In this document: one piece after another, positions 16,851 to 25,245 of the stretch
Position numbering within the stretch: position 1 is the stretch's first letter
How the letters are laid out: each line of letters opens with the position of its first letter
Source of the DNA: Pseudomonas fluorescens
Lineage (GTDB): Bacteria > Pseudomonadota > Gammaproteobacteria > Pseudomonadales > Pseudomonadaceae
Assembly: GCF_902498065.1 (NCBI RefSeq)
Contig: NZ_CABVIR010000006.1
Location: 186,001-250,000, forward strand
Reading direction: 5' to 3'
DNA: 64,000 bases
Position numbers and translations under genes: made by a program
The notes under the pieces: model-generated
Seen by the model: only the letters and a program-made list of their open reading frames with translations
Databases searched by the model: none
Told to the model about the DNA's origin: nothing

Positions 16851-17210
16851 ATGCGTAAGACAGCATCCCGAGCAGCAGTACCCATCATCGAAATGATCAA
16901 GAAAGGCGCGGCTTGGGAGGTGCATTGGGATTACCAGGAAGCACCCGAAAGCTCGATTCTGTTCCAGCGCGGCGAATATCTAAGGGGTTACATCGACGGC
17001 ACCATGGATGACTTGGGCATTCATCCCGACAATGTGTTGTGTGCCAGCAGTGTGACCGGGACAGTAAAGAAGCTGAGCGAAGACCAGGCTGTGAAGTTGC
17101 GTGATGCCCTGAACCGCGTGCTGATCCCGATCGTGACCAAAGAATTTACGCGCCTGCAGAACATGAGCGAACTGCCTCACCTTCGAATGGTTGACGCTGA
17201 GGAGGCGTGA
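16851..17210 (+). CDS. Hypothetical protein downstream of the TGTCAG cluster
   Basis: The protein is 119 residues from ATG 16851 (ggaaaaaagc precedes it); an upstream ATG at 16818 lies inside an inverted repeat (ggggcat/atgcccc) and seems less likely. The protein is hydrophilic: WEVHWDYQEAPESSILFQRGEY, then YIDGTMDDLGIHPDN and a helical end. I do not recognise the family. Its position beside the repeat cluster makes a role in island control possible but unproven. Confidence 0.55.
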   Translation: MRKTASRAAVPIIEMIKKGAAWEVHWDYQEAPESSILFQRGEYLRGYIDGTMDDLGIHPDNVLCASSVTGTVKKLSEDQAVKLRDALNRVLIPIVTKEFTRLQNMSELPHLRMVDAEEA

Positions 17211-17731
17211 AATTCTCTGAGACGCTGTAATTCTCCTGCAACCCTTTCCGCATATGGGCCATAGGGGGATTCACAGATCCACCGCATGTAGGCAATTGCC
17301 ACCCGGAAAAGATCGTGCGTGTTTTGGAAAACACACCGAAACCCACGTTTTCAAAGTTTTCGTCCAATGAAACCGGCCCCCCCCAGCGCCCCCCATCTGT
17401 GACCGCCCCTTGCATCGCTGTGCAACCGCGCTGCATTTCCTTTCAAAACTTTGCACTCTGTGAAATTGCCGATCGCCTGCAGAGCCCCACGGCCCGCCTG
17501 GGCTGCAGGCTCGTTTGCACTACATCCGAATTTGCACAAAAAACGGACGCAAAGCCCGTCGGCGGGAGGGGGATAAGTGCTTTTTCATACGTTTTTTTCT
17601 TCGAAGCCGCTTTTTCGCTCCGCTGACGATGAATCTGCTCACAGCGCAGGTCAGCCTCACCGAATGAGTCGTTTCCCACCTTCAGCCAACGAGATAGGAT
17701 CGGACTGAACAGGGAAGGAGCAAACGGAAAA
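17211..17731. other. 521-bp gene-poor stretch inside the island
   Basis: There is no convincing gene here. It contains the palindrome gtgttttggaaaacac (17319-17334) and two C runs near 17375-17395. The open frames crossing it on both strands have no ribosome binding site and no family-like sequence. Confidence 0.5.
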
Positions 17732-18436
17732 ATGAACGTAAAGAGAATTTGGCGACAAGAGGTGCGCAAAAGAAAAGCCAACAAGTTCAGAAAAGAACGG
17801 ATGATCAGAAACTGGCCTATTCATGCGCAACGGGCTGTAGAAGTGTTTCGTGCTTTCGCGCTCGAGGCTGAAAAAGATGGAGTTCGCTTAATGGTCAGAG
17901 AGCCTGAGTGGTCACCCCACCCAGACTCAATGGGCGAGTTCATCTTAGGAGCATCCTCGGTTCACATTCGTTTTGCCTCGGAATACACGGGCGAGGGTTT
18001 GTTGACTCGAACGGCAGATGGCGAAAACACTCGGTTAGACCTTGAACGGGGTTCAGAACTCATCATCCACCACTCACCGGCGGACGGTTCGATACAGGTG
18101 TTCTTTGAATATCCCGCATCCAATCTGGAGGAGGAACAGAGGAAGGAGCCCCTTCTATATGCATTCACCTACAACACGGACCTACTAACATACGACTGGC
18201 TGGCCTCTCTCCTGCCGCGCTTTCTTTCTTTCAATAGAGTTGAAAGTCGCTTAGAGCATCCAAGCTTTCTCGATACCTGGCGCATGCGATTGTGGCGATT
18301 CACCGATGTTAGAAACCGGCGTGGATACCTAAATACTTTTCAGCACCTTCTGACCCCTTGGGAGCTACTTCTATTGGGTGCTTTCGCTGCCCTACCGGGC
18401 TTGGCGGCGATCCAATGGCTTTGGGGCAAACTATGA
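17732..18436 (+). CDS. Hypothetical protein with C-terminal membrane anchor
   Basis: This 234-residue protein is preceded by gggaaggagc, a good ribosome binding site. The first 25 residues are strongly basic (RIWRQEVRKRKANKFRKER). The middle is a mixed alpha/beta region, and the end (WELLLLGAFAALPGLAAIQW) is one membrane helix, so it is probably a tail-anchored cytoplasmic protein. No family is recognised. Confidence 0.6.
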   Translation: MNVKRIWRQEVRKRKANKFRKERMIRNWPIHAQRAVEVFRAFALEAEKDGVRLMVREPEWSPHPDSMGEFILGASSVHIRFASEYTGEGLLTRTADGENTRLDLERGSELIIHHSPADGSIQVFFEYPASNLEEEQRKEPLLYAFTYNTDLLTYDWLASLLPRFLSFNRVESRLEHPSFLDTWRMRLWRFTDVRNRRGYLNTFQHLLTPWELLLLGAFAALPGLAAIQWLWGKL

Positions 18437-18563
18437 GAGCGCGCTGGTGACAGGCCTTCGCCCCTAATCGTCGACCCGCGTTTGTCGGGAAGTTGTAGCC
18501 TAAAAAGGCTACTCAATGTACTGTTCATGCATACAGTACATTGAAAGCTTGAGGCAGCGTTTG

Positions 18564-18821
18564 ATGAACGAAAAATGCACTGAGACGACAGTAGATCGAG
18601 ACGTTGCGGTCGATCGGTGGATAGCCATGTTCAAAGACGAAGGATCTCTACTTGCACACCCTGGTGCTCACCACAAGACTCTAGTGATTGAAGCCCATGC
18701 CCTGCATCGAGCTCAAGTCATAAACCGGGATGATCTTAGCGATCTCCTGGAGCAAGCCGATGGCGCTCTCGCGTATGCAGTAGAAACCTTGCTTGATTAC
18801 CAACCCACGGATAGGTGGTAA
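18564..18821 (+). CDS. Small hypothetical protein
   Basis: The protein is 85 residues from ATG 18564. It is acidic and helical (VDRWIAMFKDEGSLLAHP, ALHRAQVINRDDLSDLLEQAD), ending in LLDYQPTDRW. It sits immediately before another small gene with which it is probably co-translated. Function is unknown. Confidence 0.55.
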   Translation: MNEKCTETTVDRDVAVDRWIAMFKDEGSLLAHPGAHHKTLVIEAHALHRAQVINRDDLSDLLEQADGALAYAVETLLDYQPTDRW

Positions 18822-18826
18822 CACAC

Positions 18827-19123
18827 ATGCATATGCTTGTTACCCCGATGCGACGACTCGGCGTTGCGTTGAGTCCACAGGAGCGACGACGCTATCAGGC
18901 GATAAAGGGCAATGTAATGGTGAATTCGGAGAACAACGTCGAACTGGGCCGAAGCGCGAATGTGGCCAGGATAGACGTTGGAATGCCTCTTGATCCGGAT
19001 CCACTACCAAGGCTGCTGGACGCAACGCTGGCGGGGATGGCTGTGACTGGCTTTGTATTGAGCGGAATTGAGTACATCGATGGCTGCACCTATGCGCAAT
19101 CCTGGTGGTGCCGTCTGGGGTGA
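18827..19123 (+). CDS. Small hypothetical protein
   Basis: The protein is 98 residues from ATG 18827, five bases after the previous stop, with aggtgg upstream; a GTG at 18815 would overlap the previous gene. It contains RRLGVALSPQERRRYQAIKG in the N-terminal half and PLPRLLDATLAGMAVTGFVL further on. No family is recognised. A GC-rich palindrome follows at 19142. Confidence 0.55.
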   Translation: MHMLVTPMRRLGVALSPQERRRYQAIKGNVMVNSENNVELGRSANVARIDVGMPLDPDPLPRLLDATLAGMAVTGFVLSGIEYIDGCTYAQSWWCRLG

Positions 19124-19141
19124 ATTTAGAACTGAATGCAC

Positions 19142-19167
19142 CAGCAGGGGCCGATTGGCCCCTGCTG
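19142..19167. repeat. Perfect inverted repeat after the small-gene pair
   Basis: The arms cagcaggggcc/ggcccctgctg surround a GATT loop. No T run follows, so it may be a weak or factor-assisted terminator. Confidence 0.6.
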
Positions 19168-19860
19168 ACGTTGCGTTACAACTGCTGAAGAACCCTGATC
19201 AAGCGAATAGACCAATATGCGGCCTGCAACGCTCGGATCAACTCTTCCGGGACAAACCTAATGAAAACATTCATTAGTTAAACTCCTGAGCCTAGAAAAC
19301 CTGCGCAAAACTGCACAACGCAGGACCTCCTACTCACCTTAGCCACGTCCCCAAAAAACAGAATAGTTTACCTATAGGCAACTATTATTATCCCACAGGA
19401 TAATTTAGCTCGGTAATAACTTAACCTAAGTTAGGCGTCATTAACGCTTTATCCATGCTTGACGGGTCCGTCACTAAGCCATAGCCTTTGAGTTCTGACG
19501 CTGCAAAGGTATGTCTTGGTGAGCAGGTGAAGGGACTTTATCATAGGTTTCTCACGGCGTTTCAATCTAAAGACATGCACCCAAAGCCCACCTCCCGGTG
19601 GGCTTTCTCGTTTTACACTCCCTGTGTATATACACCTCTCTCCACATTTTTTAACACAGCCCAAGGTTTACAGGGCTTTGGCTGGAGCCGACGTTTCTTG
19701 CTGACACTCACTGTGGGTGTCGACCAGTTCTGCCTCAAAGCGAGACAAGCCGACGAACGGTCATCTGCACTAGGCACATGTGCCTACGGCAACTTAGGCT
19801 AATTTGGCCTACAACACGTGAAAGTTGAATTTCAAACATAAAAACGCTATTGAAAACGTC

Positions 19861-19900
19861 AACACAAGACAACACAAAACAACACAAAACAACACGAAAA
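19861..19900. repeat. Four tandem 10-bp repeats (AACACAAAAC type)
   Basis: Four adjacent decamers are present: aacacaagac, aacacaaaac, aacacaaaac and aacacgaaaa. One unit per helical turn places equivalent faces in register, as in iterons or operator arrays. The array lies about 120 bp downstream of the VgrG relic stop on the opposite strand. Confidence 0.75.
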
Positions 19901-20018
19901 CAACGGCATGAAAATAGTGATCGACGGTGTTGAATAGCAGTCTAGAGCTACCAAAAAATTACTAACAATTTTTCGAATGTTTCCCCCCTGTTCAAATGCG
20001 TTGAATCGGAGGTTCAAC

Positions 20019-20576
20019 TCAAAGCGTTATCGGTTTCAGCAAAGCTGATAGCGCAGAAGCTTGCCCCGCTTTCTCAGTGAATGCCGCCGCATCGGTCGGG
20101 CTTGGTGTTGGTCCTGGTGCGTGTGTATGAGTTGCCAGTTGAGTGTTCATTTGCTGCAGCAGATCGAGCGTATCGCATACCACCTGAAACAGGTTTACCG
20201 TGCCGGACCCGATCCAGTTCTTCGGCGCCTGCAGATGCTGACTGACCCCGGCCACGCTTTTGCGCAAGCCCTGAATCTTCTCCTCCATATCGCCACCCAC
20301 CGTGGCATTGTGCTTCTGCCCGACCACCTGGTTCAGATCTCGACCGGTGGCTTGGTGCAGATCGTCCACCGCCGCCAGGCTTGCGGTTCCGCCCGACAGC
20401 AGCTTAAGCGCGCCCAGCGCCTCGATCTTCTTGATGCCACCCACTGACTCGGTCGAATGGTCGTCCACCGTCCTGGTGTGGTTCTGGAAGCTCTCGGTGT
20501 TGTCCAGGGCTTCGACTTCACGCTCTATCGCCTTGTCCTGGATCTTGCCATCCGTTTGGCGCAGCCAGTTGTCCAC
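20019..20576 (-). pseudogene. C-terminal relic of a type VI secretion VgrG
   Basis: The 185 codons resemble the distal end of Pseudomonas VgrG spike proteins as I know them: a repeating polar part (NHTRTVDDHSTESVGGIKKI, NQVVGQKHNATVGGDMEEKI) and the typical end APKNWIGSGTVNLFQVVCDT, LLQQMNTQLATHTHAPG and LSALLKPITL. The gp27/gp5 core of several hundred residues is absent. Nothing upstream (to the right) continues the frame, so it is a fragment rather than a working spike. Orphan VgrG ends are often left behind when cargo islands recombine. Confidence 0.65.
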
Positions 20577-20580
20577 GCGG

Positions 20581-20623
20581 GTCCATCCAAACAGGGCTGC
20601 AAAGCCGCCCTGCTTGGATGGAC
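20581..20623. repeat. Long hairpin next to the VgrG relic
   Basis: The arms gtccatccaaacagggc (20581-20597) and gccctgcttggatggac (20607-20623) pair over 17 positions with one mismatch around a 9-nt loop. No T run follows on either strand, so it is not a standard terminator. Confidence 0.75.
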
Positions 20624-20657
20624 CTCACTTAAAAAATCTAAAGCCCACGCAACTGTC

Positions 20658-20747
20658 TGTGGAAAACCACTGATTTCCACCGGTGGATAATTTCATCCAC
20701 AGCCGCAGAGTTCCCGAAAATTCGAGCCTTGACCCAAATTATCCACA
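20658..20747. promoter_or_regulatory. Cluster of DnaA-box-like sites
   Basis: A perfect TTATCCACA lies at 20739-20747. One-mismatch sites lie at 20658-20666 (TTTTCCACA, minus strand), 20682-20690 (TTATCCACC, minus strand) and 20693-20701 (TCATCCACA). Four sites in 90 bp within non-coding DNA between two strong hairpins resemble a replication-origin module. Single perfect boxes occur elsewhere in the window (for example 13585-13593), so one site alone means little. Confidence 0.5.
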
Positions 20748-20982
20748 GGCGTAGAAAAGATCGGGCAAGTGCTGTCGTTGACAGCAACCCAGGTAGCCAG
20801 AACCTTTAAGGCTACGCCACACCGTGGTGGTTCTCCCAAAGTGCGATTAGCGTCCGGCGGCTCGCACGGTCACTCACCGAGTGATGGATGCCTACTTCAG
20901 ATCGTTGCCATTGCGGCAAATACATCCCTCCCCAGCCGCCCTGCAGCAACCTTTCCGCTTGGCCATTTCATTGCGCCAACCT

Positions 20983-21017
20983 GCGCCCGTCTCTTTCTCC
21001 CGGAAAGAGACGGGCGC
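20983..21017. repeat. Perfect 15-bp inverted repeat
   Basis: The arms gcgcccgtctctttc (20983-20997) and gaaagagacgggcgc (21003-21017) flank a 5-nt loop (tcccg). There is no T run. It lies in an 867-bp gene-free region before the recombinase gene (20577-21443) that also holds the DnaA-box-like sites; no protein gene is supported there. Confidence 0.8.
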
Positions 21018-21443
21018 TCCAACCGCTGCTGCAGCCCAACTCGTACAAGGCTTTGCGGCATTCCCCCTCGTGACAATCGGCGTGACAAACACCGAAGTCA
21101 CCAGCAACAGCGATGCAGATGATGGTGCCGCAGCCCAAGGAATGGACTGCACCTGACTGACAGTCAGGCATGCCCCGGCCATCACCTCACTGCCTTCACC
21201 CGACTCAGGATCTCGCGGCGCTGGTCTCGTCAGCCAATGCAGCCTCCACCCGCCCACCGGTATCGGTGTTCAGGAGGCCAGATCATGGGATGCCCTCGCT
21301 CCCGGTCGTAAGGAGCCGCCAGTCCCGCGTCGGTGGACAACCTCACAGGTCGCAGGGGCCTTGATCCCTGATAACACTCAGCATTCTTGGCGGGATGACG
21401 TGGGGAAGGTTTTAGAAGTTTTGGCTTCGAGAGGAGTTCGATC

Positions 21444-22424
21444 ATGGCACTGGTAGGTAAACGTCACGGGCGCAATTTTGGCTATGGCCGACAACTGAGT
21501 TATGCCGGGCCACAGGCGCTGAAAGATCTATTTGGCGGCGGGCATTACGGCACGGTCAAAGCGCACAGTGATCGCTGGCAGGCGTTTGTGCGCTGGTGTC
21601 GCTCGGAGGATGGGCCGGGGCTTAACGATGCGCGAAAAATTGATCGGCAGACTTTGCTGGACTACGCCGGCCATTTGCGTAAGCAAGTTGAACAAGGGGC
21701 TGTCTGCATCGCCACCGCGCAAAATAGGTTGTCCAGCGTGAACCGAACCATGGCTGCGCTTCGCGGTGATCAGTATGTGAAAGTGCCGAGTCCAAGCAAG
21801 ACGCTGGGAATGCGGCGCACCAGTGTTCGTCGCTCGGTGCCGCAAGGTCAAGATCGCGAACACGTGAAGCGGATCGTCGACGTTCTCTGCGAACACCAAA
21901 TGCCACGCGCGGCGGCCATCGCTCAGTTGGCGCGAGCCACCGGCATGCGCTTACGCGAGGCCATTTTGGCTGACCTACCGCGCTTAAAACGTGAGGCCGA
22001 ACAATACGGCAAAATCAACATCCAGGATGGTACCAAAGGGGGCCGCTCAGGTGCCTCGGCACCTCGCTGGATCAGGGAGGATGAACATATTGGCGAAGCG
22101 CTGAGATTCGCCGAACAGGTCTCACCCGACGGCAGCCACAATCTGCTTGCGCCGAACGAAAGCTACCTCGATTTCCAACGGAAAATCGTCCGCCCCGCAC
22201 GGGACCTCCTCCATAAGCACAACCTCAAAGGCTTCCACGAATTGCGGGCAGCCTATGCGTGTGAACGCTATGAGCAAATCACGCAGCACCTTGCGCCTAT
22301 CAACGACGGCAAGTGCCACCAGTTCGGTCGACAATTAGATCAGGGGGCCAGAGCGCAAATCAGCTACGAATTGGGGCATAGTCGTATTGACGTGGTATCG
22401 GCTTACATTGGTGGTCGAGTATGA
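21444..22424 (+). CDS. Tyrosine recombinase (island integrase)
   Basis: This 326-residue integrase has an N-terminal SAM-like core-binding domain (residues about 30-120) and a C-terminal catalytic domain. Visible residues are the first Arg in LARATGMRLREAIL, the H-x-x-R box in FHELRAAYACERY, and the distal HSRIDVVSAYIGG with the nucleophile Tyr near the end. It resembles the 'integrase domain-containing' proteins common in Pseudomonas islands. The start follows cgagaggag. It overlaps the next small gene (ATGA), which travels with this integrase type. Confidence 0.85.
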   Translation: MALVGKRHGRNFGYGRQLSYAGPQALKDLFGGGHYGTVKAHSDRWQAFVRWCRSEDGPGLNDARKIDRQTLLDYAGHLRKQVEQGAVCIATAQNRLSSVNRTMAALRGDQYVKVPSPSKTLGMRRTSVRRSVPQGQDREHVKRIVDVLCEHQMPRAAAIAQLARATGMRLREAILADLPRLKREAEQYGKINIQDGTKGGRSGASAPRWIREDEHIGEALRFAEQVSPDGSHNLLAPNESYLDFQRKIVRPARDLLHKHNLKGFHELRAAYACERYEQITQHLAPINDGKCHQFGRQLDQGARAQISYELGHSRIDVVSAYIGGRV

Positions 22425-22810
22425 GCAAGCCATTCGATATGGAGCCGTTCCTGTCAGGCGTCCTGACCGGGTCGCATACCACACGCCAACGCCACCTTCG
22501 TCAGGCAAAGACTATCCAAGCAGCAATCGTTGAGCGCTGGCAACGCGACAACCCATGGACTTGGCAGAGAAAGCATCTCATTTGGTTTTTGAATCACAGA
22601 CTAAACCAGCAATCAGAAGCAACTCGTTACTATTACGTATTGACTATGCAATCGATCGCAGTGCGCTTAATTAAATCTTGGAAATTCAAAAAACGCCCTA
22701 AACCCTGCAACCGGCCAAAGTCAAAGGGTAGACGAGGAAGTGGCATTTTGCTAGCTTCGAGGGAGAGACTTCAACCAATAGCAGACGGGCACTTGAAGGA
22801 CGCTCAATAG
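22421..22810 (+). CDS. Small partner protein of the integrase
   Basis: This 129-residue basic protein overlaps the integrase stop by four bases. It contains TTRQRHLRQAKTIQAAIVER, WTWQRKHLIWFLNHRLNQ and ATRYYYVLTMQSIAVRL, then a Lys/Arg-rich tail. It is presumably a DNA-binding accessory factor for recombination, inferred from coupling and charge. A shortened homologue lies at 27765-27884 in the neighbouring island segment. Confidence 0.7.
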   Translation: MSKPFDMEPFLSGVLTGSHTTRQRHLRQAKTIQAAIVERWQRDNPWTWQRKHLIWFLNHRLNQQSEATRYYYVLTMQSIAVRLIKSWKFKKRPKPCNRPKSKGRRGSGILLASRERLQPIADGHLKDAQ

Positions 22811-22873
22811 CCTCTTTCTCACACCCACTTTAGTCTGTGATTTGGCATTATTTTTCCACTCAAGGACTTAAAA

Positions 22874-23869
22874 ATGGGGAAAAACACGATCGACAAAGGC
22901 GGCTCATTCAAGCTTTATAGCAATCTCGTGAATGCAGATTCAAGTGTGCTTTATCATGAAAAACATCAAAACATACTTCCACATCCGGCTGACATTCTGA
23001 CAGAAAAGCTTCAAAAATTAACCAAAGCACATAAAAAAATACTCGAATTATCAGACACAGACATTCCGCATTTCGTAGAGAGCTTAGATCACGTAGCTCA
23101 ACTTATATTTTCGGTGGACGAATTCTATGACTCTCTTCCTCTTATAATAAAATGCTTTACACCTCCAAATGGTGCCGACAACAAAGATGTACCACGATGG
23201 TTGAAGCATCAGAAATCGAAACCGTACTCAAGATTGCTAGACGGAGTAAGTTTTTTCCATAATGATTTCAAAAATATAGCGAATAAACTTAAACACGACC
23301 ATGCTGAGATTGCTAAAACCACTTTAACAAATCATCACAACATCAAAGTTCATGGGTTCTATATTCGAGTAGCAACAGGGGAAAATGACCAACGTGGACC
23401 GGCCCCGGAAATACATAAAAAATACAAAGGCATCGTAAACACCGCATTCTCATACAACCACTTTATGTTAAGATCAATAGGCCACATTTACAACTGCATT
23501 GACAACTTAAATAAAGCTCTTTTCTCAAACCAAAAGACAGTGAAAGACCATTCTGAATCGAGCCTTTTTTCGCTCCTAGTTACAGGCTCTTCAGTAACCC
23601 ACGAGTTCTTCCCCGACGAATATAGCCGTCCTTACGCCAATATAAAAGAAAATCATGATAAATTGGAAATAGAATTCCCATTCCGTTACAGAAAAAAAAC
23701 CAATGAACACTTTGATCGAATACGCTCTGTAAACTCGCCCATATCTGTAAATGGAAGAACAAACAGCAGTCACGCACTGCTTCCGTACTTACAACTTATA
23801 TATCCAGAAACATTGACATCTAGAAGACCAGATCGTCATATTAAATCTGTTGCTGAGAGCAATATCTAG
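22874..23869 (+). CDS. Unknown protein, first gene of the AT-rich cassette
   Basis: This 331-residue protein is preceded by caaggac. Its base composition is clearly AT-rich compared with the backbone, and its protein is Lys/Asn/His-rich. The N-terminal half is helical (ILTEKLQKLTKAHKKILEL, FVESLDHVAQLIFSVDEFYD). The segment FFHNDFKNIANKLKHDHAEI has the N-x-L-K-H look of HEPN-like or abortive-infection proteins, which is only a resemblance. A beta-rich part and a polar C-terminus follow. It precedes the Shedu-like gene by 57 bp in the same direction, so it is probably its partner. Confidence 0.6.
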   Translation: MGKNTIDKGGSFKLYSNLVNADSSVLYHEKHQNILPHPADILTEKLQKLTKAHKKILELSDTDIPHFVESLDHVAQLIFSVDEFYDSLPLIIKCFTPPNGADNKDVPRWLKHQKSKPYSRLLDGVSFFHNDFKNIANKLKHDHAEIAKTTLTNHHNIKVHGFYIRVATGENDQRGPAPEIHKKYKGIVNTAFSYNHFMLRSIGHIYNCIDNLNKALFSNQKTVKDHSESSLFSLLVTGSSVTHEFFPDEYSRPYANIKENHDKLEIEFPFRYRKKTNEHFDRIRSVNSPISVNGRTNSSHALLPYLQLIYPETLTSRRPDRHIKSVAESNI

Positions 23870-23926
23870 AAAGAATATTTTTGTCGCAGACAGCCAAATC
23901 ACATATTAAAAACCATCGGATTTTCT

Positions 23927-25156
23927 ATGACAGAAGAAAATATTCATTCCACAATCAGACCTTTAGTAACAGTATTCTTACAAGAATTAATGAAAGAATA
24001 TTGGGGACCATTATACAACCACATAAAAAACAACCCAGCATTAATAAAAACAGTACCTGGCTTTCTCTTAGACCATCAGGGAATTATTGTTTATGTCGGG
24101 CGCACACATATTGCGATTGAATATACCGGCCCCGAGGTGATCAGCGAGCTAAAAAACGAAGGTGTTATGCATGTGCAATGTCACGACTACTCAACTAAGG
24201 ATTGCAATCTATTTGAACAAATTATCGGCTTTGAATATGATTCAACTTTAGATTTGTCTATGCCCCTCCCTCCCTTCAGTGAGGATCTACTACTTCCTAC
24301 AAACAAGGGATGGGATAAACTTTCAGAGCTAGGTTGGAACTTCGCAGCTCAAAATAGCATTATGGGGTTCAATATACCGAGTCCAGAGCCAATGCCTGGA
24401 CAATTCACAAGAATTGTAAATGGTATGTTTTTTGATGCAGATGAATCCGGTTTAAAATCCCGAAGAATAAAGTGGTTGGACTTTTTCCCTATTCACTTTG
24501 ATGGTTCGGAAGAAAAATCCGACTGCATATCATTTAGCGTTTCAAACATGAAAAAACTTGTGAATCACGATGCAAACTACTCATACCCAATGCCGGATGA
24601 CTATAAGTATATTCAACTGCCAAAAATAAATCGCTTTATAGAGGTATGGGGAAACAAAGACAATACGGAACCAGATATAACATCGCACATCGCAAGAAAA
24701 GAAAACGAGTTTATTTTGACAATGAAGTTTGGTGCGATAGAGATCCACTCAGAGCTCACGTGTGAATGGCAGAGCGAACCGCGCAGCCCCATTAGGCCGG
24801 ATTTTTTTGTAGTACAGCCCAATGGATATGCGGACATTGTAGAGTTTAAGCTTCCTGACATCGGAAAGCATGCAATTGTAGGTGGCCGTAATAGAGAAAC
24901 ATTTGGTGCCTGGCTGAATTCATACATTTCTCAAACTAGAGTTTACTCGAGTTATTTTGATGACCCTAACAACAGAAAATGGTTTGAACAAAGATATGGT
25001 TTCAAGGTACACAAGCCACGCAGATGGCTGATTGTTGGCCGCAGACACGATTTTGACTCTGATGTTTGGCGTGAAATTATGAGCGACTACAAAGATCTTG
25101 AAATACTTACTTTTGACGATTTAATTGATGGAATTGTTGTTCAATTTTATAAATGA
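23927..25156 (+). CDS. Shedu-like (SduA/DUF4263) PD-(D/E)XK nuclease
   Basis: The C-terminal 120 residues of this 409-residue protein match the Shedu anti-phage nuclease pattern. It has Asp292 in IRPDFFVVQ, E306-x-K308 in DIVEFKLP, a helix with Gln336 in YISQTRVYSSYF, and the closing strands PRRWLIVGRRHDF and ILTFDDLIDGI. DUF4263 proteins nick or cut DNA and protect against phage. The first 280 residues (FLLDHQGIIVYVGRTHIAIEY and onwards) are not the common Shedu N-terminus that I know and probably serve as the sensing part. AT-rich, with island neighbours, it is the core of the proposed defence cassette. Confidence 0.75.
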   Translation: MTEENIHSTIRPLVTVFLQELMKEYWGPLYNHIKNNPALIKTVPGFLLDHQGIIVYVGRTHIAIEYTGPEVISELKNEGVMHVQCHDYSTKDCNLFEQIIGFEYDSTLDLSMPLPPFSEDLLLPTNKGWDKLSELGWNFAAQNSIMGFNIPSPEPMPGQFTRIVNGMFFDADESGLKSRRIKWLDFFPIHFDGSEEKSDCISFSVSNMKKLVNHDANYSYPMPDDYKYIQLPKINRFIEVWGNKDNTEPDITSHIARKENEFILTMKFGAIEIHSELTCEWQSEPRSPIRPDFFVVQPNGYADIVEFKLPDIGKHAIVGGRNRETFGAWLNSYISQTRVYSSYFDDPNNRKWFEQRYGFKVHKPRRWLIVGRRHDFDSDVWREIMSDYKDLEILTFDDLIDGIVVQFYK

Positions 25157-25245
25157 TGTATTTTTTCGGTGGATCAAAATTCCGCATCTTGATCTCCATT
25201 TCATGCTAAATACGGAATAAGCAAATTATAAAAAGCTAATGGGGG

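Larger units (their letters stand above)
19124..20018. other. 895-bp gene-poor island segment
   Basis: Apart from hairpins (19142-19167; aaagcccacc/ggtgggcttt at 19583-19606) and a short tandem repeat at 19861, I see no supported gene. The 104-codon frame at 19488-19802 runs through the hairpin and lacks a ribosome binding site. Confidence 0.5.

Noticed and set aside
19488..19802. 104-codon frame in the gene-poor island segment
   Set aside because: It crosses a hairpin, has no ribosome binding site and no recognisable sequence.
20881..21257. Frames on both strands between the DnaA-box-like sites and the integrase
   Set aside because: Both cross the perfect inverted repeat, are Pro/Ala/Ser-rich and lack start signals.
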